A stretch of 64,000 nt of DNA, from assembly GCF_003323735.1 (NCBI RefSeq), contig NZ_QOIM01000018.1, forward strand, positions 62,001-126,000, written 5' to 3'. Below the pieces are notes generated by a model that saw only the letters and a list, made by a program, of their open reading frames with translations, did no database searches and had not been told where the DNA came from. The translations under genes and the position numbers were made by a program. This document shows positions 30,757 to 39,184 of the stretch, in pieces. This stretch comes from Streptomyces reniochalinae (GTDB taxonomy: Bacteria > Actinomycetota > Actinomycetes > Streptomycetales > Streptomycetaceae). The first letter of the stretch is position 1, and each line of letters opens with the position of its first letter.

Positions 30757-32029
30757 TCAGGTCGCCTGTCGTTCAGCGCTCCGGGCCCCCGTCGAGGAGC
30801 GCTCACCACCGCCCGCCGGAGAGCGCTCCTCCTGGCCGGGGGAAGGGCGCTTCCGGTGCTCCTCCCCGCCCGGCGAAGGGCCCCGCTTCGTGCCCGCCGG
30901 GGCGGCCCGCCCACCTTCGGCAGGGTCCGCCGGGGCGCGCCGGCGCGGGACGGGCGGGCCCGGGGCCCTGCGCTGCTCGTCCATCCGGCGCCACTCGGGC
31001 CGCAGCCCGGTCAGGTTGGTCGTCAGGAAGTAGGCGGCGCCGCCGGCGCACAGCACGGGGGCCAGCCCGAAGGACGCCCAGGATCAAGAACCGCGGCGCG
31101 CCCGCGAGCAGGAACCCGGCGAAGAAGACCACACGGCGCGGCATGCGGTGCCCCACGGCCGCCGCGACGAGGCTCCCGGCGACCGCCGCGAGCCCCAGCG
31201 AGCTGTTGGCCAGCCCCATCGCCTCGGGCCCGTGGCCCGACTCGCGCGCCCAGACCGGGACCAGCAGCGAGTTGAACGCCGCGTCCAGCAGATTGGTCAC
31301 GCCCACCATGACGATGACGGTGAGCAGCAGCCCGTCACCGCGCAGGAAGCGGAACCCCTCGCCCATGCGCTGCCAGTAGCCGGGCCCGGGGCCGGCCGTC
31401 ACCGCGGGCGGGGCTTCCTCGCCCGCCGCCGGTCGCCGCCGGTGCGGCAGTGCCAGGACGACGACGAGGGAACCGGAGGCGAAGCAGACCGCGATGGCGA
31501 TCAGCGCGGTGGGTGCGCCGAGCAGCGCCACCACCGTGCCGCCTGCCGCGGGGCCGACCGTTGAGGCCAGCCGTTCGGTCACCCCGGCGAGGCCCGCCGC
31601 GCGCTCCAGCGGCACCAGGCCGCGCGCCGCGGCCTGCGGGACCATGATCTCCTTGGACAGGTCGCCCGGACCCCGTGCCGCGCCGATCACCGCGACCAGG
31701 AGCAGCAGCAGCCAGAACGAGAGCACGTCCACCAGGTGCAGCACCGCGACCGCGGTGATCGCCGCCGCGCTGACCACGTCGGTGCTCCACGAGACCGTGC
31801 GCGGCCCCGCCAGGTCGACGAGCGGCCCGGTCAGGGCCTTGATCAGGACGTAGGGCGCCAGCTCGCAGAGCGACACCAGACCGGTCTGCGCCGTGCTGCC
31901 CGTCGTGACGAGCACGAACCAGGGGAGCGCGATGGCCGATATCCGGGTGCCGGTCAAGGAGACCGCCATCGCCGTCAGCACGCCCGCCAGCGGGCGGATG
32001 CTCCTGCTCCGCCGGGGGTGCTCCGTCAT
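30757..32029 (-). pseudogene. MFS transporter broken by internal deletion/frameshift
   Basis: From ATG 32029 the frame encodes about nine membrane helices of an MFS transporter (MAVSLTGTRISAIALPWFVLV, then MAVSL-type helices to FLLAGAPRFLILG). Near 31070-31080 it shifts into an Arg-rich non-membrane frame. The neighbouring frame from about 31078 leftward reads FGLAPVLCAGGAAYFLTT and then LRPEWRRMDEQ, which looks like the last helix and end of an MFS protein. The helices between (roughly 10-11) are missing, so a deletion of about 200 bp whose length is not a multiple of three is likely. A Pro/Arg/Glu-rich tail follows. A sequencing or assembly error is possible. Confidence 0.65.
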
Positions 32030-32166
32030 GGACCGCACTCTAAGGGGTGCGGGCTCGCGGTCGCCGGGCCGCCCCGTGCCGCGGGACCCCCGTGCTCCGG
32101 GTGCCGAACGGCCCCTACTCACCGGGCGGGCCATGCCCCAGGCTGGGGGCGTTCCGAGGAGGTCAA

Positions 32167-32964
32167 GTGCCGGGTTCCGAGAGCCGGGGCGCGAGGTCAG
32201 CGCGCCCCGCCGCCCCTGTCCGTGTGTTTCTGCTCGACGACCACGAGGTGGTGCGGCGCGGGCTGCGCGACCTCCTGGAGGCGGAGGACGACCTCAGCGT
32301 CGTCGGCGAGGCCTGCGACGCGGCACAGGCGCTGGCCAGGGTCCCCGCGCTGAGACCCGACGTGGCCGTGCTCGACGTGCGCCTCGGCAGCGGCGCGGGA
32401 CCCGGCGGGAGCAGCGGCGAGAAGACCGGGGAGGCTGGCGGCGACCACGGGGGCATCGAGGTCTGCCGCGAGCTGCGGGCGCTGAGTCCCGACCTGGTCT
32501 GCCTCATGCTGACCTCGTTCGACGACGACGAGGCGCTGTTCGACGCGGTCATGGCGGGCGCCGCCGGGTACGTGCTCAAGCAGATCAGGGGCGCCGACCT
32601 GGTGAGCGCGATCCGGACGGTGGCGTCCGGCGGCTCGCTGATCGACTCGGGCACGCGGGCGCGGGTCACGGCGCGCGCCGCTGCGCCGGGGGCGGGCCGT
32701 GAGGCCCGGGCCGTACCGGCCGAGCTGGCGCGGCTCACCCCGCGCGAGCGGGAGGTGCTGGCCCTGGTGGGGGAGGGGCTGACCAACCGGCAGATCGGTG
32801 AGCGGCTCTTCCTCGCGGAGAAGACCGTGAAGAACCGGATCTCGGCGATCCTGGGCAAACTCGGCGTGGGGCGGAGGGTGCAGGCCGCGGTGCTCGCCGA
32901 GCGGCTCAGGGAGGAGCCCCCCGTACCCGGCGGCGGTCGCCTGCCGGGAGACCTCACACTGTAG
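32167..32964 (+). CDS. NarL/DevR-family response regulator with inserted loop
   Basis: A 265-residue regulator from GTG 32167, with GAGGAGG upstream. The receiver has Asp24/Asp25, phospho-acceptor Asp70 (VAVLDVRL), Thr in LMLTSFDDD and Lys in YVLKQI. The LuxR helix-turn-helix is LTPREREVLALVGEGLTNRQIGERL. Between Asp70 and GIEVCRELR lies a Gly/Ser/Glu-rich insertion of about 20 residues (around 74-94) that DevR-type proteins lack. It is probably the partner of the DevS-like kinase at 28901. The longer upstream frame is rejected because the ribosome site fits GTG 32167. Confidence 0.88.
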   Translation: MPGSESRGARSARPAAPVRVFLLDDHEVVRRGLRDLLEAEDDLSVVGEACDAAQALARVPALRPDVAVLDVRLGSGAGPGGSSGEKTGEAGGDHGGIEVCRELRALSPDLVCLMLTSFDDDEALFDAVMAGAAGYVLKQIRGADLVSAIRTVASGGSLIDSGTRARVTARAAAPGAGREARAVPAELARLTPREREVLALVGEGLTNRQIGERLFLAEKTVKNRISAILGKLGVGRRVQAAVLAERLREEPPVPGGGRLPGDLTL

Positions 32965-33059
32965 GCGCCCGGGCCCGGCGCGGGGCGTGCCGTGTGGGGC
33001 CGCGCGGCTCCTGAGGTCCTCGGCGCCGGTCCGCCCGGCCGCACACGCGGTCCTCCGCT

Positions 33060-33437
33060 TCAGCGGGTCTCGCGGAGGCGGTCGAGTTCGCGCCGGTCGC
33101 GTTTGGTGGGACGCCCGGCTCCGCGCTCGCGGCGGGCGACGACGGGGATCTCGGTGACGGGCGGCGGAGGGGGAGAGTTGTCCACGTAGGCATCCTCGGC
33201 CACGGGCGCCCCGACCCGCTTCTTGAGCAGGCGCTTGACGACGACGATGCGTTCGCGCCCGGCGTGCCGCACCCGCACCTCGTCCCCGGCCTTGACGGAG
33301 TGCGCCGCCTTCACCCGCTCACCGTTGACCTTGACGTGTCCGCCGCGCGCCGCGGTCGCCGCCTGGGAGCGGGTCTTCGTCAGCCGCACGGACCAGATCC
33401 AGCTGTCGACCCGCACCGGTCCTTCGTCTGCCGTCAT
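33060..33437 (-). CDS. S4-domain RNA-binding protein (Hsp15/RqcP-like)
   Basis: A 125-residue protein from ATG 33437. An S4 RNA-binding domain spans residues 8-70 (VRVDSWIWSVRLTKTRSQAATAARGGHVKVNGERVK; KAGDEVRV). The basic C-terminus reads RERGAGRPTKRDRRELDRLRE. The layout matches Hsp15 and related ribosome-quality-control S4 proteins that bind 50S subunits carrying stalled nascent chains. Function is assigned by family only. It is divergent from the PP2C phosphatase gene with 103 bp between them. Confidence 0.85.
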   Translation of the reverse strand: MTADEGPVRVDSWIWSVRLTKTRSQAATAARGGHVKVNGERVKAAHSVKAGDEVRVRHAGRERIVVVKRLLKKRVGAPVAEDAYVDNSPPPPPVTEIPVVARRERGAGRPTKRDRRELDRLRETR

Positions 33438-33540
33438 GCTGTCCGACTCTAAGGCAGGGGAGGCCGGCTGGGACCCGCTCGGCGGTACCGGCCGGCTCCC
33501 ACCCGGCACGGCGCCGCGTGCGGGCGCACAATGCCGACAT

Positions 33541-35331
33541 ATGGACGTCTCGTCTGACCGCGCCACCGAGGACGCTCTCGCCGAGCTGCACCGGCTCGCG
33601 CTGCGTACGGTCGCGCGGGCACGGCACAGGGCGCGCGCCCGTATCGCCGCCGAGCGGACCGGGGGCCGCTCGGGGCGGGAGGAGGGCCCACCGAGCCCGT
33701 TCGTGTCCGACGGCGCCGGGCAGGCGCCGCCCAGCGACGTGGCGGTGCTGCCGGGCCTGCCGTCCTGGGTGCCGGCGGTGCTGGGCGTCCTGCGGGGCAG
33801 TTCGACGGTGCTGCGGCCCGACATCGCGCCGGACGGGACGGTGTGCGACTTCACGGTCGTCGGGGCCAACCACTTCGAGCTGAGCGGGGTGGAACGCGGC
33901 TCGTTCGACTTCCTGGGCAAGCGCCTGTCAGAGACCAGGCCGGGGGTGCGCACCAGCGGGCTGTACGACGTGTACCGCGCGGCACTGGAGAAGGGCACCC
34001 CAGTCTCCAGCGGCACCGTCGACTACGTGGACGTCGTGGACGGGGTGCTCCAGCGCGCCAGGCTGCGCGGCACCGTCACCGTGCTGCCCCGGCTCGGGCT
34101 GCTGCTGACGAACTGGGAACCGGCGGGCGAGGCCCGGCTCAGCCACCGCGTCCAGGAGGGCGGCCGGATGGGGTGGGCCGAATGGGATCTGATCAGCGGC
34201 CGCACCCGCTGGTCGCACGGGCTGCGCGAACTGCTGGGGCTGCGGGCGCCGCCGCCGGAGGGCGTCACCCTCGAGGACGTGCACGCGGCGGAGGGGGCGG
34301 CGCGCACGGTCGCCTCGGCCAGGGACGTCGCCGCGGATCTGTTCACCGTCGGACGGAAGGTCGACCCCGCGGACCTGCCCGGGTTCGTGGCCGACATGCG
34401 GGCCCTGCTGCGCGGCGTCGGGGTGCCCGACCGCGAGCTGACCGTCCGCGTGGAGGGCTCGCGGCGGCGGATCCGCTGGGTGGGGCACGCCCAGCCGGAG
34501 GGCGCCGAGGTGCCCGAGTCCCTGCTGTTCGCCGCGCGCAACATCACCGGGCAGGAGGAGCAGTTGCGCCAGGCCCTCGTCGAGGCCGAACGGCTGCGGC
34601 AGGAAGCGGCCACCGAGCGGCGGGTCTCCGAGACGTTCCGCAAGGCCCTCGTCCCGCCGCTGGAGGCGCTGACACCGCCGTGGATCTCGGTCAGCTCCGC
34701 CTACGTGCCCTCCGACTCGGGCGTGGGCGGTGACTGGTACAAGTGCCGCGAGCTCCCCGACGGCCGGGTGCTGCTGGCCATGGGGGACGCCTCGGGGCAC
34801 GGGGTGCAGGCGGCCAGCCGTGCCGTGCAGCAGCGCTCCGCGCTCGCCGGGCTCGCCTACACGGGCGGGGACGCGGCGCAGCTGCTGTGGGCGCTGGGGG
34901 AGGTCGTCTACAACGACTACTACGGCAACCTCGACACCACCGCGACCTGCGTGGTCGGGCACCTGTTCCCCGAGGCGCGGGCCTTCCGCTGGGCCAGCGC
35001 GGGACACCCCGCGCCGATCCTGGTCAGGAACGGCGAGCCGCGGCTGCTGGAGGGCGAGCACGGCATGATGCTGGGCGTGCTCGCGGACGCGGACTACACG
35101 ACCAACACCGCCCAACTGCACCCCGGCGACCTGCTGCTCCTCTACACCGACGGCGTCGTCGAGCGCCGCGGCAGCGACCTGGAGACCGGCTCCGCCGCCC
35201 TCCTGGAGGCCGTGCGGAGGTGGATGGCCCAGGGGCGGCTCACCGAGACGGCGTCGGAGCGCATGGTCGCCCAGCTGCTGGGCCCCGAGGCGGAGGACGA
35301 CGCGACGATCCTCGCCATCCAGGTGTCCTGA
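33541..35331 (+). CDS. PAS-containing SpoIIE-type PP2C phosphatase
   Basis: A 596-residue cytoplasmic protein from ATG 33541. Residues about 60-200 form a first sensor-like segment (DGTVCDFTVVGANHFELSG, a PAS-like pattern). About 200-345 is a second PAS-like segment (MGWAEWDLISGRTRWSHGL). A short coiled coil follows (EEQLRQALVEAERLRQEA). Residues 382-596 are a PP2C/SpoIIE phosphatase with GVGGDWYKC, MGDASGHG and the final DDATIL. Such proteins dephosphorylate anti-anti-sigma factors in partner-switching cascades. No anti-sigma kinase is nearby. It precedes the gas vesicle region. Confidence 0.87.
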   Translation: MDVSSDRATEDALAELHRLALRTVARARHRARARIAAERTGGRSGREEGPPSPFVSDGAGQAPPSDVAVLPGLPSWVPAVLGVLRGSSTVLRPDIAPDGTVCDFTVVGANHFELSGVERGSFDFLGKRLSETRPGVRTSGLYDVYRAALEKGTPVSSGTVDYVDVVDGVLQRARLRGTVTVLPRLGLLLTNWEPAGEARLSHRVQEGGRMGWAEWDLISGRTRWSHGLRELLGLRAPPPEGVTLEDVHAAEGAARTVASARDVAADLFTVGRKVDPADLPGFVADMRALLRGVGVPDRELTVRVEGSRRRIRWVGHAQPEGAEVPESLLFAARNITGQEEQLRQALVEAERLRQEAATERRVSETFRKALVPPLEALTPPWISVSSAYVPSDSGVGGDWYKCRELPDGRVLLAMGDASGHGVQAASRAVQQRSALAGLAYTGGDAAQLLWALGEVVYNDYYGNLDTTATCVVGHLFPEARAFRWASAGHPAPILVRNGEPRLLEGEHGMMLGVLADADYTTNTAQLHPGDLLLLYTDGVVERRGSDLETGSAALLEAVRRWMAQGRLTETASERMVAQLLGPEAEDDATILAIQVS

Positions 35332-35338
35332 GCGTCAT

Positions 35339-35378
35339 GAGCCGGCTGTGGCGCGAGCCGGCTGTGGCGCGAGCCGGC
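35339..35378. repeat. 16-bp tandem repeat, 2.5 copies
   Basis: GAGCCGGCTGTGGCGC is repeated exactly at 35339 and 35355, followed by a half unit GAGCCGGC. It lies just past the PP2C stop codon, between convergent genes. Each unit contains GCCGGC and the copies could pair with each other weakly. Confidence 0.75.
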
Positions 35379-35406
35379 GAGGGGGAGCGCCCGCGGGGCG
35401 CCGGCG

Positions 35407-35940
35407 TCACCGGGGGTCGGCCTTGCCGCGCTCGTAGCGGCGGAGCCTGCGGTAGGCGGTCAGCTCCCCGTCGGAGTCCAGGGTCATCTCGTACGAGCCG
35501 AGCATGCTCACGCTGTCCGGGATCTTCCGCAGTTCGACGACCTCCACGTGCAGCGTCCACCCCCCGTCCTCGCCTCTGACGACCGAGGAGACCGTCTCCG
35601 CCTCCAGCCCGGTCAGCTCCTCGATGGTTTCCCGCGCGGACCGCAGCACCTGAGCGGTGCTGGGCGCCTTGGCCTCGACGGTGGGCTGCTCGCGGCTCTC
35701 CTCGCCGGACTCCCTGCCGTCTTCGGGCGCGGACTGCTTCCGCTCCTCGGCCGCGGGCCGCCTGCGGGTCTCGTCGGTGGTCCGCTTGCGCACGGTGTTC
35801 TGCCGCGTACCCGAGGTGGCGTTCCGCTGCTTGCCCGTGCCCGGGCCCGTGCCCGTGCCCGGGCTCGCCGAGCCGGTCTTCTTGCGTGGGGTTGCCGCCT
35901 GGGCCGTCTTCTTGGCCGTGCCGCCCGCGCTCTCACTCAT
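35407..35940 (-). CDS. gvpO: Gas vesicle protein GvpO
   Basis: A 177-residue protein from ATG 35940, with GGAGAGGAG upstream. The first 90 residues are Lys/Thr/Arg/Glu-rich and disordered. The C-terminal GvpO domain (about 92-177) reads QVLRSARETIEELTGLEAETVSSV, LHVEVVELRKIPDS and RYERGKADPR. GvpO is required for vesicle formation in haloarchaea and is encoded beside gvpA in Streptomyces. Here it is transcribed leftward, away from the gvpA-K operon, with a 56-aa ORF upstream on the same strand. Confidence 0.9.
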   Translation of the reverse strand: MSESAGGTAKKTAQAATPRKKTGSASPGTGTGPGTGKQRNATSGTRQNTVRKRTTDETRRRPAAEERKQSAPEDGRESGEESREQPTVEAKAPSTAQVLRSARETIEELTGLEAETVSSVVRGEDGGWTLHVEVVELRKIPDSVSMLGSYEMTLDSDGELTAYRRLRRYERGKADPR

Positions 35941-36058
35941 CCCGGTTCTCCTCTCTCCCCACGCGTGCGGGGAAGTCCGGCGGACCGGGCGGGTGCCCGC
36001 TGTGCGCCGAGTGAACCTGGGCAGGCCGGGTACCGGTGAGGGCCGGAGACCGGGCGGG

Positions 36059-36229
36059 TCAGTCCTCGCCGCGGAAGATGTGGGACTCCGGGTCCCGGTC
36101 CCCGGACGGAGCACGCGGCCCGTAGCCCATCGGGCCGTCCGGGCGGCGCGTCGTCCGTGCGAGGAGCACGGGAGCGTGACGCTGGTCCCGGGCGTCCTCT
36201 TCGTGCCTGGTGCCCTGGCTTCGTTGCAC
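36059..36229 (-). CDS. 56-residue protein of the gas vesicle locus, function unknown
   Basis: A small gene from GTG 36229 directed by a consensus Shine-Dalgarno, GGAGGTGATC, with the GGAGG core 8 bases from the start. The protein is hydrophilic, with a short hydrophobic step (APVLLARTTRRP) and ends DPESHIFRGED. No domain is recognised. It lies 118 bp upstream of gvpO on the same strand and 93 bp from the divergent hemerythrin-like gene, so it is probably co-transcribed with gvpO. I cannot name it. Confidence 0.65.
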   Translation of the reverse strand: MQRSQGTRHEEDARDQRHAPVLLARTTRRPDGPMGYGPRAPSGDRDPESHIFRGED

Positions 36230-36232
36230 CGC

Positions 36233-36242
36233 GATCACCTCC
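36233..36242 (-). promoter_or_regulatory. Consensus Shine-Dalgarno of the 56-aa gene
   Basis: On the reverse strand GGAGGTGATC is complementary to the 16S rRNA 3' end over ten bases. The GGAGG core is 8 bases before GTG 36229. This fixes the start and predicts strong translation. Confidence 0.8.
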
Positions 36243-36322
36243 GTGTTCGACGCACACCCGGGTCCCCACGCCTCGCGGGGCGAAACGGTCACCGGGGGAG
36301 GGAAGGGGACCAAGGAGATGAG

Positions 36323-36781
36323 ATGGCGCACAACCCTGAGGTGACCGAGCTGCTCGCGGACGCGTACGCCGAGACGGAGCGGCTGGTCACCGCGTACGAG
36401 GCGACGAGTGACCCCGAGCGGCGCGCCGCTCTGGCCGAGGAGCTGGGCTCCGGGGCCAGGCGGCGCGCTCTCGCCCTGGAGCGGGAACTCGGCCCGGTGC
36501 TGCGGCGGGTGCTGCCCGACGGGGACCGGGTCGCCGCCGCCGCGGCCCGGCGCGCGGCCGCGACGTGCGCGGCGGTGCGCCGTCTGCACGGCCTCGCGCC
36601 CGACGCGCCGGCCGCCGACCAGGAGATCGCCGCGGTGCTGGACGCGGTCCGTGCCACGGCGCGCGGCGACGAGGAAGAGGTCTTCGCACCGCTGCGGGAA
36701 CGGCTGGGACACCGCGAGAGGCGGGAGCTGGGTGCTGCCGTGGAACGGGCTCTGACCTGCGACGGAGCACGCGGGGTTTGA
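36323..36781 (+). CDS. Hemerythrin-like helical protein lacking iron ligands
   Basis: A 152-residue, mostly helical protein from ATG 36323, with AAGGAG 5 bases upstream. The C-terminal part DEEEVFAPLRERLGHRERRELGAAVERAL closely follows the last helices of HHE hemerythrin-like proteins. However, the His residues that bind the di-iron centre are replaced: the only histidines are near residues 3, 94 and 131. It therefore probably keeps the four-helix fold without metal. It is divergent from the 56-aa/gvpO unit and lies 149 bp before gvpA on the same strand, so it may be part of gas vesicle regulation or assembly. The family call is moderate. Confidence 0.6.
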   Translation: MAHNPEVTELLADAYAETERLVTAYEATSDPERRAALAEELGSGARRRALALERELGPVLRRVLPDGDRVAAAAARRAAATCAAVRRLHGLAPDAPAADQEIAAVLDAVRATARGDEEEVFAPLRERLGHRERRELGAAVERALTCDGARGV

Positions 36782-36930
36782 CCTTTGGCCCGAGGGCTAC
36801 CCGGTCCGGCGCCGCGGCGAGGCCGCGGCCATCGAGACAGATGAGGCCCGTGAAATGGCGGGCCATGCGCGGTAGTTGACCGCGAGCTGGGCCACAAGTG
36901 ACGCCAAGAAGCGAAGGAGGCTCCGTCCTC

Positions 36931-37347
36931 ATGACTGTCGCTCCGGCACAACAGCAAGGCGGCGGCACCGGCAATCTCTACGACGTACTGGAGCTCGTCC
37001 TCGACCGGGGGCTGGTGATCGACGCGTTCGTGCGGGTGTCCCTCGTCGGCATCGAGATCCTCAAGATCGACGTCCGCGTCGTGGTCGCGAGCGTCGACAC
37101 GTATCTGAAGTTCGCCGAGGCCTGCAACAGGCTGGACCTGGAGGCGGGCCCCCGCAAGGACCCCGGGCTGCCGGACCTGGTCGGTGAGATGACCGAGTCG
37201 GGCGCCAAGGGGAAGACCAAAGGAGCGCTGAGCGGCGCGGCGCAGACCGTGTCCGACGCCTTCCAGCAGGCGCGTGACGAGTCTCAGGAGAACGGCGGCG
37301 GCAAGCGCCGTGCCGCCCCGGCCCGCAGGAAGGAGGAGCGGGAGTGA
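36931..37347 (+). CDS. gvpA: Gas vesicle structural protein GvpA
   Basis: A 138-residue protein from ATG 36931, with GAAGGAGG 11 bases upstream. Residues about 16-70 are the GvpA shell fold: [50 protein letters not shown]. Unlike the ~70-residue GvpA of floating bacteria, it has a 65-residue charged C-terminal tail, usual in Streptomyces. GvpA polymerises into the ribbed wall of gas vesicles. Its stop overlaps the GTG start of gvpF (GTGA). First structural gene of the operon. Confidence 0.93.
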   Translation: MTVAPAQQQGGGTGNLYDVLELVLDRGLVIDAFVRVSLVGIEILKIDVRVVVASVDTYLKFAEACNRLDLEAGPRKDPGLPDLVGEMTESGAKGKTKGALSGAAQTVSDAFQQARDESQENGGGKRRAAPARRKEERE

Positions 37348-38117
37348 GTACCTACGTCTACGGGATCGCCCGGACGCCTGCCCCGCCCTTCCACGGCGAC
37401 CTGACCGGGGTGGGCGACCCCCCGCGCCCGGTGCGCGTGGTCGAGCGCGAGGGGCTGGTCGCGCTGGTGAGCGACGCCCCCGACGATCTGAAGCCCAAGC
37501 GCAGGGAGCTCCTCGCCCACCAGCAGGTGCTGGCGCAGGCGAGCGCCGAGCGCCCTGTCCTGCCGATGCGGTTCGGCAGCCTCTCCGAGGACGACGACAC
37601 CGTCGGTGACGTCCTGGTGGAGCGCGCCGAGCACTTCCGCGAACGGCTGGACGCGCTGGAGGGCAGGGTCGAGTACAACGTCAAGGCCAGCCACGACGAG
37701 GAAGCGGTGCTGCACGTCGTCATGGCGGAGCAGCCCGAGCTGCGGGCCGAGAGCGAGGCCAACCGCGCGGCGGGAGGCGGGACCTACGAGCAGAAGCTCC
37801 AGCTCGGTGAGAAGGTCGCCCGCGCCGTACAGGCCCGGGAGGCCACCGACGCCGCCCTGGTGCGGCGGGCGCTGGAACCGCTGGCCGCCGAGGTCAGCGA
37901 GGGGCCCGAGAGCGGTGGCTGGCTGACCAACCTCTCCTTCCTCGTCGACCGGGAAGGCGCCGACGAACTGCTCGCGGCGCTGGAGGAGTTGCAGACCTCG
38001 GCGCCCCAGCTCGACCTCACGGTCAACGGCCCGCTCCCGCCCTACAGCTTCGTGGAGAAGGCCGACGCGTCGGCCGGCGCCGCGGGCACCGCGGGAACCG
38101 CTCCCGCGGCGGGCTGA
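37344..38117 (+). CDS. gvpF: Gas vesicle protein GvpF
   Basis: A 257-residue GvpL/GvpF-family protein from GTG 37344. Typical blocks are STYVYGIAR at the start, [24 protein letters not shown] and a C-terminal [14 protein letters not shown]. GvpF is a minor component that binds GvpA and prevents its premature aggregation during assembly. A second family member, gvpL, lies downstream in the same operon. The C-terminus ends in an Ala/Gly tail. Confidence 0.93.
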   Translation: MSTYVYGIARTPAPPFHGDLTGVGDPPRPVRVVEREGLVALVSDAPDDLKPKRRELLAHQQVLAQASAERPVLPMRFGSLSEDDDTVGDVLVERAEHFRERLDALEGRVEYNVKASHDEEAVLHVVMAEQPELRAESEANRAAGGGTYEQKLQLGEKVARAVQAREATDAALVRRALEPLAAEVSEGPESGGWLTNLSFLVDREGADELLAALEELQTSAPQLDLTVNGPLPPYSFVEKADASAGAAGTAGTAPAAG

Positions 38118-38129
38118 CGGGCGGCCGGT

Positions 38130-38366
38130 ATGGGCCTGATCAGCGAACTGCTGCTGCTGCCCGCCGCTCCGCTGCGCGGCACCGCGTGGGTGCTGCGGCA
38201 GGTGCGGGACGAGGCCGAACGGCAGTACCGCGACCCCGCCACGGTGCAGCGCGAGCTGCGCGAGCTGGAGCGGGCACTGCTGGCCGGTGAGATCGACGAA
38301 GCCGAGTTCGACCGGCGCGAGGACGAACTCCTCGCGCGTCTGGAGAACAGGAACCCATGGACATGA
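38130..38366 (+). CDS. gvpG: Gas vesicle protein GvpG
   Basis: A 78-residue protein matching GvpG: a hydrophobic start (GLISELLLLPAAPLRGTAWVLRQV) then a charged helix (ELRELERALLAGEIDEAEFDRREDELLARL). GvpG is a small accessory protein made early in vesicle assembly. It begins 12 bp after gvpF and overlaps gvpY by 10 bp. Confidence 0.9.
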   Translation: MGLISELLLLPAAPLRGTAWVLRQVRDEAERQYRDPATVQRELRELERALLAGEIDEAEFDRREDELLARLENRNPWT

Positions 38367-39184
38367 ACAACAGACTGACGATGGCGCTGGCCGTCGCCGG
38401 GGGCTATGTCCTCGGCCGTACGAAGAAGGCGAAGTTCGCCTTCGGCGTCGCGACGATGGTGGCCGGCAAGCGGCTCAAGCTCGACCCGCAGGCGCTGGTC
38501 GGCTTCGCCAAGGACCAGCTCGCGAACAATCCGCAGTTCAAGGAGTTGGGCGACCAGCTGCGCACCGATCTGCGCGGCGCGGGCAAGGCCGCCACGGGCG
38601 CCCTGGTCAACCGCCAGGTCAACGCGCTGGCCGACCGGCTGCACGAGCGCACCCTCGACGTGCGCGACCAGCTGTCCGGAGTTTCGGACAGCGCGAAGGA
38701 GACGGCGGGGACCGCGGCCTCCACCGCCAAGGACACGGGCGAGGGCGCCGCGGGCGCCGCAACCAAGGCCCTGCCGGGCAGCCGCCGCGCACGCACCCGG
38801 GACGAGGCCGACGAGGCCGAGGACGCGCGGGAGCGGGACGGTCAGGAGAGCGACGAGCGCGCCGAGGGGGAGCACGAGTCCGAGGCCCCGACGGACTCCC
38901 GCTCCTCCGGTACCGGCCGGCAGACGGCCGGCGGCGCGAAGAAGACGGCCGGCAGGGCGAGGAAGTCCGCCGGCACGGCGAAGAAGACCGCCGCCGAGCG
39001 CCCGGCCAAGAAGCAGTCGCAGGGGCGGGCGCCGGGCAAGAAGGCGGCCTCGTCCTCGTCCGGCACCGCCAGGTCGTCGTCCCGCTCCTCGACCGAGAAG
39101 CGGACCGGCACCGCGTCGGCCGCCAAGTCGGCATCGACGAGGGCGCAGGGCAGTGGCGCGAAGGGAGGCCGGAGCCGTGGCTGA
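38357..39184 (+). CDS. gvpY: GvpY-type gas vesicle cluster protein with Lys-rich tail
   Basis: A 275-residue protein from ATG 38357; ATG 38363 is an alternative. The N-terminus has a short hydrophobic, Gly-containing segment (TMALAVAGGYVLGRTKKAKFAFGVATMVAG), then an amphipathic region to about 110. Residues about 145-275 are low complexity: first Glu/Asp/Arg-rich, then repeated KKTAGRARKSAGTAKKT-like units. The position between gvpG and the SRPBCC-domain gene matches gvpY of Streptomyces coelicolor. Role unknown; the basic tail could bind the strongly acidic tail of the next protein. Confidence 0.75.
   Translation: MDMNNRLTMALAVAGGYVLGRTKKAKFAFGVATMVAGKRLKLDPQALVGFAKDQLANNPQFKELGDQLRTDLRGAGKAATGALVNRQVNALADRLHERTLDVRDQLSGVSDSAKETAGTAASTAKDTGEGAAGAATKALPGSRRARTRDEADEAEDARERDGQESDERAEGEHESEAPTDSRSSGTGRQTAGGAKKTAGRARKSAGTAKKTAAERPAKKQSQGRAPGKKAASSSSGTARSSSRSSTEKRTGTASAAKSASTRAQGSGAKGGRSRG

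Noticed and set aside
38406..39176. Forward frame extending gvpZ upstream through gvpY
   Set aside because: Arg/Pro/Ser-rich shadow of gvpY; GTG 39177 has a ribosome site and begins the real protein.
38900..39180. DNA tandem repeat in gvpY
   Set aside because: It encodes the KKTAG/KSAGT-like basic tail; repeats are imperfect and explained by protein composition.
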